From Selenomonadaceae bacterium (lineage in GTDB: Bacteria > Bacillota > Negativicutes > Selenomonadales > Selenomonadaceae), in NCBI GenBank assembly GCA_022786545.1, contig JALFXV010000087.1, forward strand, positions 1 to 53,331: a stretch of 53,331 bases of DNA. Reading direction: 5' to 3'. Position 1 is the stretch's first letter. Every line of letters begins with the position of its first letter. The position numbers were made by a program, and so were the translations under genes. The notes under the pieces were generated by a model. It was not told the origin of the DNA. It searched no databases and worked only from the letters and a program-made list of their open reading frames with translations. Below, piece after piece: positions 18,019-25,325 of this stretch.

Positions 18019-18068
18019 GAGAGGTCACGTTGAGTGCGGTGCAAGCACTTCCTGTGACCTCTTTTCTC
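18019..18068 (+). terminator. hairpin between livK and livH
   Basis: GAGAGGTCAC (18019-18028) pairs with GTGACCTC (18054-18061), followed by TTTTCTCAG. A nested AGTGC/GCACT pair lies in the loop. It probably lets most transcripts stop after livK, so that the binding protein is made in excess over the membrane parts. The rest of the gap to livH (to 18183) is AT-rich with repeated TTGATT-like words and no gene. Confidence 0.65.
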
Positions 18069-18183
18069 AGTTTTTGGGATATTATTTACTTTATATTTTT
18101 AAGATTTCTTTAATTGACTTTGCTGGTTTAATTGATTTGGTTAGTTGATTTTAGTTGATTAATTGCTTTTCGGAGGAATTTTT

Positions 18184-19071
18184 ATGGAATTTTCTCATCA
18201 GTTTGTCCAACAGCTGATCAATGGTGTCTCCCTGGGCAGCATTTATGCACTGATTGCGTTGGGCTATACTATGATTTATGGCATTATCAAGCTGATAAAT
18301 TTCGCCCACGGCGATATTTATATGGTTGGTGCCTATATCGGCTTTTTTGCCGTGACTGTTACCGGGCTGTCCATTGTGCCGGCGCTGCTGATTTCTATGG
18401 TGGTGACGGCCCTGCTGGGCATGCTGGTGGAGCGGCTGGCTTACAAGCCCCTGCGTCATGCACCCCGTATCTCGGTGCTGATTACCGCCATCGGCGTGTC
18501 CTTCTTTTTGGAGTACGCCACCATGTATTTTGTTACCCCTACACCGAGGACTTTCCCGGAGGTTATGCCCAGCATTGCCTTTAATGTAGGGCCTTTTATC
18601 ATTAACGGCCAGCAGATGCTGATTATGGGCATTACCCTGGTGCTGATGCTGGTGCTGACCTACATTGTCCAGAAGACCAAGCTGGGGAAGGCCATGCGGG
18701 CCGCTTCTTTTGATGTGGAGACGGCACAGCTCATGGGCATCAACGCGGACAGGGTAATTTCCTTTACCTTCTGCATCGGCTCCGCCCTGGCGGCTGCCGC
18801 CGGTGTGCTGGTAGGGGTGTATTACAACTCCATTGACCCGCTGATGGGCATCATGCCGGGCCTGAAGGCCTTTGTGGCGGCGGTGCTGGGCGGTATCGGC
18901 ATCCTGCCGGGTGCGGTGGCAGGCGGCATCATCCTGGGTGTGATTGAGGCGCTGGTGTCCGGCTTTATTTCCTCTACCTTCCGGGATGCGGCAGCCTTTG
19001 CGATTCTGATTCTGGTGCTGCTGTTCAAGCCCTCCGGCCTGTTCGGCAAGAATACCCGTGAGAAAGTGTAG
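18184..19071 (+). CDS. livH: Branched-chain amino acid ABC transporter permease LivH
   Basis: A multi-spanning inner-membrane permease of 295 residues, normal for LivH. It opens with FVQQLINGVSLGSIYALIALGYTMIYGI and has the typical GIIKLINFAHGDIYMVGAY block; late in the protein GLKAFVAAVLGGIGILPGAVAGG is the LivH-type coupling region for the ATPases. ATG 18184 has GGAGG at 18172-18176; the longer frame from 18163 has no such site. It is followed 10 bp later by livM and works with livM, livG and livF. Confidence 0.95.
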   Translation: MEFSHQFVQQLINGVSLGSIYALIALGYTMIYGIIKLINFAHGDIYMVGAYIGFFAVTVTGLSIVPALLISMVVTALLGMLVERLAYKPLRHAPRISVLITAIGVSFFLEYATMYFVTPTPRTFPEVMPSIAFNVGPFIINGQQMLIMGITLVLMLVLTYIVQKTKLGKAMRAASFDVETAQLMGINADRVISFTFCIGSALAAAAGVLVGVYYNSIDPLMGIMPGLKAFVAAVLGGIGILPGAVAGGIILGVIEALVSGFISSTFRDAAAFAILILVLLFKPSGLFGKNTREKV

Positions 19072-19081
19072 GTGACAGGAT

Positions 19082-20032
19082 ATGAACTTAATGCGTAAAA
19101 ATGATTTGATTATGCTGGGCCTGTCACTGGTGCTGTTTGCGATTTTGCAGGCCCTGATCAGTACCCGCGTCCTCAGCTCCTTCTGGGAACTGAATTTGAT
19201 TATTATTGGCATCAACGTGATTATGGCTGCCAGCCTGAACTTGATTAACGGCTATACGGGTCAGTTTTCTTTGGGCCATGCGGGCTTTATGGCGGTAGGT
19301 GCTTATACCGGCGTGGTGATGACCTCTTACTTCCACCTGCCGTTTATTGCAGCTCTGCTGGCCGGTGCCGTGCTGGCAGGTATCCTGGGCTTTCTCATTG
19401 GCCTGCCTACCCTGCGGCTTCGGGGCGACTATCTGGCCATTGCCACCCTGGGCCTGGGTGAGATTATCCGCATCGTGATTATGAACATGGATTATGTAGG
19501 GGGCGCCGCAGGCTTCAAGGGCATCATCCACCACACCAATTTTGCCTGGGTGTTCATGGTGATGCTCTTTACTCTGTTCTTCATCAAGAATTTTGTCAAT
19601 TCCTCCCATGGCCGTGCCTGCATTGCCATCCGTGAGAATGAGATTGCGGCGGAGGCTATGGGCATCAACACCACCAAGTACAAGGTAATGGCGTTCACTA
19701 TCGGTGCTGCCTTTGCCGGTGTGGCAGGGGGACTCTTTGCCCACAATTTCTATATTATCAATCCGGGTTCCTTTACCTTCCTGGCGTCCTTCAACTACCT
19801 GATTATGGTGGTTATGGGGGGACTGGGCTCCATTACAGGCTCTATTGCCGGTGCCTTCGTGGTGACCTTTATTTCGGCGGCTTTGGCGGCATGGCCTGAG
19901 TTCCGCATGATTATTTATGCCCTGGCGCTGATTTTGCTGATGTTCTATCGTCCTCAGGGGCTGTTTGGCTACATGGAGGTAACCAGCATGGGTATCTTCC
20001 GCCGGATTTTCAAAAGGGGGCGTGAATCATGA
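19082..20032 (+). CDS. livM: Branched-chain amino acid ABC transporter permease LivM
   Basis: The second inner-membrane permease, 316 residues with about eight to ten hydrophobic segments. The LivM block SLGHAGFMAVGAYTGVV and the GDYLAIATLGLGEIIRI motif are clear, and FNYLIMVVMGGLGSITGSIAG matches the loop that contacts the ATPases. The C-terminus overlaps livG by four bases (ATGA), so the two are translationally coupled. It forms a heterodimer with LivH. Confidence 0.95.
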   Translation: MNLMRKNDLIMLGLSLVLFAILQALISTRVLSSFWELNLIIIGINVIMAASLNLINGYTGQFSLGHAGFMAVGAYTGVVMTSYFHLPFIAALLAGAVLAGILGFLIGLPTLRLRGDYLAIATLGLGEIIRIVIMNMDYVGGAAGFKGIIHHTNFAWVFMVMLFTLFFIKNFVNSSHGRACIAIRENEIAAEAMGINTTKYKVMAFTIGAAFAGVAGGLFAHNFYIINPGSFTFLASFNYLIMVVMGGLGSITGSIAGAFVVTFISAALAAWPEFRMIIYALALILLMFYRPQGLFGYMEVTSMGIFRRIFKRGRES

Positions 20033-20799
20033 GCGAGGCTTTGCTGAAGGCTGAAAATGTCTCCATCGTGTTTGGCGGCTTGAAGGCTGTTTCTGATTTT
20101 GATTTTTATATTAACAAGGGTGAGCTAGTGGGGCTGATTGGCCCTAATGGCGCCGGAAAGACTACGGCATTCAACCTGATTACCGGCGTGTACCAGCCTA
20201 CCACCGGCAGTATTGAGTTTGACGGCAAGAGCATTGTGGGCAGGAAGCCTTATGAGATTACTCAGCGGGGGGTGGCCCGTACCTTCCAGAATATCCGGCT
20301 GTTTTCCGAGCTGAGCGTGCTGGATAACGTAAAGATTGCCTTCCATTCCCATGTAAAGTACGGCCTGGCGGAGTCTGTTTTCCGCGTGGGCAGGTATTTT
20401 GGGGAGGAAAAGCAGATTGAGGAGGAAAGCCTGAAGCTTTTGAAAATCTTCAAGCTGGACGGCAAGGCGGATGAGCAGGCCAAGAACCTGCCTTATGGTG
20501 CCCAGCGCCGCCTGGAGATTGCCCGTGCTTTGGCGGCCAAGCCTAAGCTGCTGCTGCTGGATGAGCCGGCGGCCGGCATGAATCCCCAGGAGACCAAGGA
20601 GCTGATGGAGATGATCAGCTGGATACGGAAGGAATTTGGCCTGACTGTGCTTTTGATTGAGCATGATATGAGCCTGGTTATGGGCATCTGCGAGCGGATT
20701 TATGTGCTGGAGTACGGCATGATTATTGCTACCGGCACACCACAGGAAATTCAGCGCAATCCTGAGGTTATCAGGGCATACTTAGGCGGGGAGGCTTGA
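20029..20799 (+). CDS. livG: Branched-chain amino acid ABC transporter ATPase LivG
   Basis: A 256-residue ABC ATPase energising LivHM. Walker A is [12 protein letters not shown] near residue 39, the LivG-typical [18 protein letters not shown] follows, the signature is [15 protein letters not shown], and Walker B is [13 protein letters not shown]. The H-loop is in [11 protein letters not shown]. The start overlaps the livM stop. Length and motif spacing are normal. Confidence 0.95.
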   Translation: MSEALLKAENVSIVFGGLKAVSDFDFYINKGELVGLIGPNGAGKTTAFNLITGVYQPTTGSIEFDGKSIVGRKPYEITQRGVARTFQNIRLFSELSVLDNVKIAFHSHVKYGLAESVFRVGRYFGEEKQIEEESLKLLKIFKLDGKADEQAKNLPYGAQRRLEIARALAAKPKLLLLDEPAAGMNPQETKELMEMISWIRKEFGLTVLLIEHDMSLVMGICERIYVLEYGMIIATGTPQEIQRNPEVIRAYLGGEA

Positions 20800-20805
20800 T
20801 GGAAA

Positions 20806-21519
20806 ATGGGAACTATGCTAAAGATTAATGACATCAATGTCTTTTATGGTGCAATTCACGCCATCAAGGGTGCTTCCCTGGAGGTCAATGAGGGGGAAAT
20901 CGTTACCCTGATCGGTGCCAATGGCGCCGGAAAATCCACTATCCTGCGCACTATTTCCGGCCTCTTGAAGCCCAAGGGGGGCAGCATTCAGTTCGAGGGC
21001 AGGGATATTGCCGGGCTGCCTGCCCATGAGATAGTGAAAGGCGGCATTTCCCAGGTGCCTGAGGGACGGCGGATTTTTGCGGAGATGACCGTGCTGGAAA
21101 ATCTTGAGCTGGGTGCCTTCACCCGGAAGGACAAGGATGGCATCAAGAGTGATATGGAGATGGTATTCAACCGCTTCCCGCGGCTGAAGGAGCGCATCAG
21201 CCAGCTGGCAGGCACCCTGTCCGGCGGCGAGCAGCAGATGCTGGCCATGGGGCGTGCCCTCATGAGCCGTCCGCGGCTGCTGCTGCTGGATGAGCCGTCT
21301 ATGGGCCTGGCGCCGCTCCTCATCAGGGAGATTTTTGCCATCATTCAGGATATCAACAAGGCCGGCACTACGGTGCTTCTGGTGGAGCAGAATGCCAACA
21401 TGGCACTGTCCATCGCCCATCGGGCCTATGTGCTGGAGACAGGCCGCATCACCCTCAGCGGCGAGGCCAAGGAGCTGGCCGCCAGCGAGGATGTCAGGAA
21501 GGCATACCTGGGGGGCTGA
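20806..21519 (+). CDS. livF: Branched-chain amino acid ABC transporter ATPase LivF
   Basis: The second ABC ATPase, 237 residues. Walker A is GANGAGKSTILR, the LivF-typical QVPEGRRIFAEMTVLENL follows, the signature is LSGGEQQMLAMGRAL and Walker B is LLLLDEPSMGLAP. The start is either ATG 20806 or ATG 20815; the GGGGAGG inside the livG end is about 11 bases from the first. It is the last gene of the liv operon, ending just before a strong bidirectional terminator. Confidence 0.95.
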   Translation: MGTMLKINDINVFYGAIHAIKGASLEVNEGEIVTLIGANGAGKSTILRTISGLLKPKGGSIQFEGRDIAGLPAHEIVKGGISQVPEGRRIFAEMTVLENLELGAFTRKDKDGIKSDMEMVFNRFPRLKERISQLAGTLSGGEQQMLAMGRALMSRPRLLLLDEPSMGLAPLLIREIFAIIQDINKAGTTVLLVEQNANMALSIAHRAYVLETGRITLSGEAKELAASEDVRKAYLGG

Positions 21520-21542
21520 TGTCCATACGCAATATATAAATA

Positions 21543-21589
21543 AAAATTCCCTGAGAGCGGATTTTATCCGGCTTTCAGGGAATTTTTTT
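21543..21589. terminator. bidirectional terminator between livF and the CBS-ACT gene
   Basis: AAATTCCCTGA pairs with TCAGGGAATTT, with A-rich and T-rich sides outside, so the hairpin can act for both convergent genes. Confidence 0.85.
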
Positions 21590-21621
21590 GCAAGTATGCT
21601 ATGATGTAAATATAGATGAAG

Positions 21622-22272
21622 TCACCCGATTTTTGCCACATGGACAACGTTATAGCCCTTTTCCTCAATCTTGGCGGTGATTTCCTCCACGTTGTCGGCA
21701 TCTACCCGGATGACGATTTCAAAGTGGCCTGCCAGGGCGGCCTGCTTGCAGGTGACCATGCTGTCGATGTTGAAGCCTGCATCGGCAATGATGCCTGCCA
21801 GCTCCTTTACCACGCCGATTTTGTCCACTACGTCCAGGGTGATGCGGGTTTTGCCGTCAGCCAGGCCCATTACATCTACGAATGTCTTGAAGACATCTGT
21901 CTCCGTGATGATGCCCACCACGGCACCCATGCTGCTGACCACCGGCAGGCCGCTGAGCTTTTCGTTGTACATTACCAGGGCGGCTTCCTCGATGGTGGCC
22001 GTATCAGGCAGGGAAACCACATCCTTGGCCATGATTTCGGCTACGGTAATCTTGTCTAGGAGGCTCATGATCTCGAACTTGGACAGGGTGGTGGCAGGGG
22101 AAGGGGCAACCCGCATGATGTCCCGGTCGCTGATGATGCCCACCAGGCTGCCGTTCTCTACCACGGGCAGGCGGCGGATGTTCCTGCGCTTCATCAGCTT
22201 GGCTGCCTCATTGACAGGCGTGGCCGGCTCTACGGTGATAGGATTTTTGGTCATGCGATTGGCAACGAACAT
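21622..22272 (-). CDS. CBS-pair and ACT domain protein (AcuB-like)
   Basis: A probable cytoplasmic sensor of 216 residues. Two CBS motifs (MTKNPITVEPATPVNEAAKL with VGIISDRDIM; MAKDVVSLPDTATIEEAALV with VGIITETDVF) are followed by an ACT domain at about residues 140-216 (ITLDVVDKIGVVKELAGII). CBS pairs bind adenine nucleotides and ACT domains often bind amino acids. It is convergent with the liv operon, so a sensing role linked to branched-chain amino acids is tempting but unproven. AAAGGATG precedes the ATG. Confidence 0.85.
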   Translation of the reverse strand: MFVANRMTKNPITVEPATPVNEAAKLMKRRNIRRLPVVENGSLVGIISDRDIMRVAPSPATTLSKFEIMSLLDKITVAEIMAKDVVSLPDTATIEEAALVMYNEKLSGLPVVSSMGAVVGIITETDVFKTFVDVMGLADGKTRITLDVVDKIGVVKELAGIIADAGFNIDSMVTCKQAALAGHFEIVIRVDADNVEEITAKIEEKGYNVVHVAKIG

Positions 22273-22702
22273 ATATAATCATCCTTTCTGCAAAAAATCT
22301 TGTTTTATATTCACTGTAACTGCTCTACTTATTAATTCGTCAAAAGAAGGAAAATTCCTGCAATAGAAAATAAATATGATAGAAATTGAAGGAAAAATCT
22401 TATTGTGGTACAATAGATAGTGGATGGACGGAAATGTAAAGTATTTGCGCCGAATGGCTGTATTTCCTTTACAAGTCTATTTTTATCATATATAATACGC
22501 ATGGAATAGGAAAAATATCATATATATAATTTATGGGAATATAAATAGTTAAGCAATCAGGCAATAGATGAATGATTTGTAATGAGGTATGAGCGGTGAC
22601 AGGTGCTGCAGCCATAGAGGGTAAAAGTGAGGATGTTTGTATTGATGGGGCTGCTGCATGAGTCACGTTGAGCGCAGAAGCGCGAAAGGAGAGTATATAA
22701 TC
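22273..22702. other. intergenic region between the CBS-ACT gene and pyk
   Basis: This 430-bp gap separates two divergent genes. It holds the pyk promoter at 22386-22414 and then a leader of about 280 bases. Within the leader GCAGCC near 22610 and GGCTGC near 22650 can pair around a 40-base loop. I see no coding sequence and no riboswitch class I recognise. Confidence 0.5.
22386..22414 (+). promoter_or_regulatory. sigma-70 type promoter of pyk
   Basis: TTGAAG (22386-22391), a 17-base spacer and TACAAT (22409-22414). It would give a pyk leader of about 280 bases, unusually long. Confidence 0.6.
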
Positions 22703-24139
22703 ATGTTAAAGAAAACTAAAATCGTATGTACAATGGGACCTGCTACTGAAAAACCGGGACTGGTTGAAGAATTGATTAAAAATGGCATGAACTGTGCCCG
22801 CTTTAATTTCTCCCACGGAGACCATGCGGAGCATGCAGGACGCATCAAGATGGTTCGTGATGCGGCACGCCATACTGATAGCATCGTGGCACTGCTGCTG
22901 GATACCAAGGGGCCTGAGATGCGCCTGGGCACCTTTAAGGACGGCAAGGTCCAGCTGACCAAGGGCGAGGAGTTTATCCTGACTTATGCGGATACCCCGG
23001 GTGATGAGCATCATGCTCCTATCAGCCACAAGGCGCTGTACAAGGAGGTAAAGCCGGGCAATACCATCCTGCTGTCTGATGGCCTGGTAGGTCTGACCGT
23101 CAAGGAAATCAAGGGCAAGGATATTGTGACGGAAATCCTGAACAGCGGCCCGATGAGCACCAAGAAGCGCGTGGCTGCTCCTGGCGTTGCCGTAAGCCTG
23201 CCGCCTATTTCCGAGCAGGATGAGAAGGATATTATCTTCGGCATCGAGAACGACATGGATTATGTGGCTGCTTCCTTTATTCAGCGTGCCAGCGATGTAA
23301 AGGAAATCAGGAAGCTTATCAAGAAGCACAAGGGCAGCATGGATATTATTGCCAAGATTGAGAACCTGGAAGGCGTAAAGAATATCGATGCCATCATCGA
23401 GGCTGCTGACGGCATCATGGTAGCCCGTGGTGACCTGGGCGTAGAGATTCCGGCGGAAGATGTGCCGTTCCTGCAGAAGGAGATCATCAGCAAGTGCAAC
23501 AGGGCCGGCAAGCTGGTTATCGTTGCCACCCAGATGCTGGAGTCTATGACCAGCAACCCTCGCCCTACCCGTGCCGAGGTTTCCGATGTGGCCAATGCCG
23601 TATTTGACGGCACTGATGCCATCATGCTCAGCGGCGAGACTGCCAGCGGTGATTATCCGGTGGAGGCTGTGCAGACCATGAGCAAGATTGCCATGAAGAC
23701 CGAGAGCACCATCCACTACGAGAAGCGTTTTGCCAACACCGGCGTGGAGGAGCAGAAGCACATTACTGATGCTATTGCCCATTCCAGCGTGCAGCTTTCC
23801 TATGAGCTGGGGGCCAAGGCCATCCTGACTCCTACCCATTCCGGCTATACCGCCAAGGCTGTGTCCAAGTATCGTCCGCTGGCTGATATTGTGGCCTATG
23901 CCCGTACTGCCAAGGTGGCCCGTCAGCTGAACCTGTACTGGGGCGTGCAGCTGATTAATGGCCGCATCTGGGATGACGAGCATGATAGTGCCGCGGCTAC
24001 GGTGGCTGCTGCGCTCCGGGAGGGCTATGTGGAGATTGGCGATACCACTGTCATCACTTCCGGCATTTCCTCCGGGGAGGCAGGCTTCAAGAGCAAGGGC
24101 AACAACACTACCAAGATCCAGATTGCCATAGTGGACTAA
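22703..24139 (+). CDS. pyk: Pyruvate kinase
   Basis: It catalyses PEP + ADP to pyruvate + ATP, the last step of glycolysis. The 478-residue protein has the usual N-terminal start (KKTKIVCTMGPAT), the substrate block NFSHGDHAEH, LLDTKGPEMRLG, the active-site MVARGDLGVEIP with the preceding AKIEN lysine region, and the C-terminal allosteric domain. It lacks the extra PEP-utiliser-like C-terminal domain of many Bacillus enzymes. ATG 22703 has GAAAGGAGAG upstream; the longer frame from 22658 does not. Strong codon bias fits high expression. Confidence 0.96.
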   Translation: MLKKTKIVCTMGPATEKPGLVEELIKNGMNCARFNFSHGDHAEHAGRIKMVRDAARHTDSIVALLLDTKGPEMRLGTFKDGKVQLTKGEEFILTYADTPGDEHHAPISHKALYKEVKPGNTILLSDGLVGLTVKEIKGKDIVTEILNSGPMSTKKRVAAPGVAVSLPPISEQDEKDIIFGIENDMDYVAASFIQRASDVKEIRKLIKKHKGSMDIIAKIENLEGVKNIDAIIEAADGIMVARGDLGVEIPAEDVPFLQKEIISKCNRAGKLVIVATQMLESMTSNPRPTRAEVSDVANAVFDGTDAIMLSGETASGDYPVEAVQTMSKIAMKTESTIHYEKRFANTGVEEQKHITDAIAHSSVQLSYELGAKAILTPTHSGYTAKAVSKYRPLADIVAYARTAKVARQLNLYWGVQLINGRIWDDEHDSAAATVAAALREGYVEIGDTTVITSGISSGEAGFKSKGNNTTKIQIAIVD

Positions 24140-24145
24140 CTTTCC

Positions 24146-24174
24146 TTGAAATATCTTGCGTTTTGTGTTATGAT
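24146..24174 (+). promoter_or_regulatory. sigma-70 type promoter of secG
   Basis: TTGAAA (24146-24151), a 17-base spacer and TATGAT (24169-24174), just after the pyk stop. Confidence 0.6.
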
Positions 24175-24210
24175 GGTGGGAGTTTTTGAGAGGTAGGAGG
24201 TTGTCCGTAG

Positions 24211-24438
24211 ATGATTACGGTTTTAATGGTGCTGGATGCCATTATCGGCTTGCTGCTGATTGGCTCCGTTGTAATGCAGACGCCTAAGTCAGCCGGTATG
24301 GGCATGGGCGGCGGCAGCGATACTGTCTTCAGCAGCAGCGCCAGGGGGCTGGATGCCCTTTTGGCCAGGGTGACTGTGGTGCTGGCGGTGCTGTTTGGCG
24401 TGCTTACCCTGTTTATTGCCAAGCTGACCAGCTTCTGA
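24211..24438 (+). CDS. secG: Protein translocase subunit SecG
   Basis: A 75-residue SecYEG channel subunit. It has two hydrophobic segments (residues 2-22 and about 50-72) and the SecG-typical QTPKSAGMGMGGGSDTVFSS between them. AGGAGG lies ten bases before ATG 24211. Upstream of an rnr-smpB pair this is a classic Firmicutes order, although here an esterase gene and a terminator/promoter lie between. Confidence 0.92.
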   Translation: MITVLMVLDAIIGLLLIGSVVMQTPKSAGMGMGGGSDTVFSSSARGLDALLARVTVVLAVLFGVLTLFIAKLTSF

Positions 24439-24465
24439 TTTTGAGGCATAGAAAAGAAATGATTG

Positions 24466-24503
24466 AGCGTTCTCAATATAAAAATTGAGAACGCTTATTT
24501 TTT
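24466..24503 (+). terminator. secG terminator
   Basis: AGCGTTCTCAAT (24466-24477) pairs perfectly with ATTGAGAACGCT (24484-24495), followed by TATTTTTT. The right arm also forms the -35 element of the next promoter. Confidence 0.9.
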
Positions 24504-24513
24504 GTGGTAGAAT
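24485..24513 (+). promoter_or_regulatory. promoter of esterase-rnr-smpB overlapping the secG terminator
   Basis: TTGAGA (24485-24490), a 17-base spacer and TAGAAT (24508-24513). The -35 lies inside the terminator stem, so readthrough and initiation share the same DNA. Confidence 0.55.
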
Positions 24514-24548
24514 AAGGCTAGAAGAATGTGGATACGAGAGGTGAGAGC

Positions 24549-25286
24549 ATGATTTTGCGCGGAGGGGAACCATTTTTTTATCGGGCGGGCAGCCACGGGG
24601 TACTGCTGGTCCACGGCTTTACCAGTGTACCGGCGGAAATGCTGCTATTGGGCTGCCATCTCCATGACCTGGGGTACACGGTGCTGGGGGTGCGGCTGGC
24701 AGGCCACGGCACAACTCCCAAGGATCTGGCCAGGATGAGCCGCGAGGACTGGTATGACTCGGTGTGTGACGGCTATGCCCTGCTGGACAGCTGCTGCGAG
24801 AAGATTTCCGTGGTGGGGCAGTCTATGGGCGGGCTGCTGAGCCTCAGGCTGGCTGCCAATGTGCCTGTGCATAGGGTGGCGGCTTTGGCGGCACCGATTT
24901 TTATTCATGAGGACAAGATGCTGTACCGGCTGCCGCCAAGGGAGAAGTGCGCCGGGCGTTTCCAGCCCAAGCGGCGCCGCCAGCTGCCGGATGTGCCGGA
25001 GGAGTGCAACGCTTCCTATCTGGAGATGCCCTTGGTGGCTGTCCATGAGGTGCTGGATTTGATTGAGGTTGTCAAGAAGGAGCTGCCCCGCGTCACTGCG
25101 CCGCTTTTGCTGATGCAGAGCTACGCTGACCATACTGTGCGCTACAGGAGCGCCAGCTATATTTACCGCCGGGCAGGCAGTCAGGAGAAGGAGCTTCACT
25201 GGCTGGACAGGTCAGGCCACCTGCTGACCCTGGATTGCCAGCGTGATGAGGTTTTCCAGCGGGTTAGTGCATTTTTAGAAAAATGA
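24549..25286 (+). CDS. Alpha/beta hydrolase, carboxylesterase Est30-like
   Basis: A 245-residue serine hydrolase that probably cleaves short acyl esters. The oxyanion region is VLLVHGFTSVPAEM, the nucleophile elbow is GQSMGG (Ser near residue 97), and the C-terminal His is in LDRSGHLLTLD with an Asp in SYADHTV. Est30-type enzymes commonly sit next to secG and rnr in Firmicutes, as here. ATG 24549 has AGGTGAGAGC just upstream. The physiological substrate is unknown. Confidence 0.88.
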   Translation: MILRGGEPFFYRAGSHGVLLVHGFTSVPAEMLLLGCHLHDLGYTVLGVRLAGHGTTPKDLARMSREDWYDSVCDGYALLDSCCEKISVVGQSMGGLLSLRLAANVPVHRVAALAAPIFIHEDKMLYRLPPREKCAGRFQPKRRRQLPDVPEECNASYLEMPLVAVHEVLDLIEVVKKELPRVTAPLLLMQSYADHTVRYRSASYIYRRAGSQEKELHWLDRSGHLLTLDCQRDEVFQRVSAFLEK

Positions 25287-25325
25287 AATGCAGATAAATC
25301 TATGTAGAGACGGGAGTGACGGATT

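Noticed and set aside
18113-18170. Possible riboswitch before livH
   Set aside because: The sequence is AT-rich with reiterated TTGATT and forms no stable conserved fold that I can recognise.
22658-22702. Upstream extension of pyk to an earlier ATG
   Set aside because: The extra 15 residues are not part of the family and the AAAGGAGAG site matches ATG 22703.
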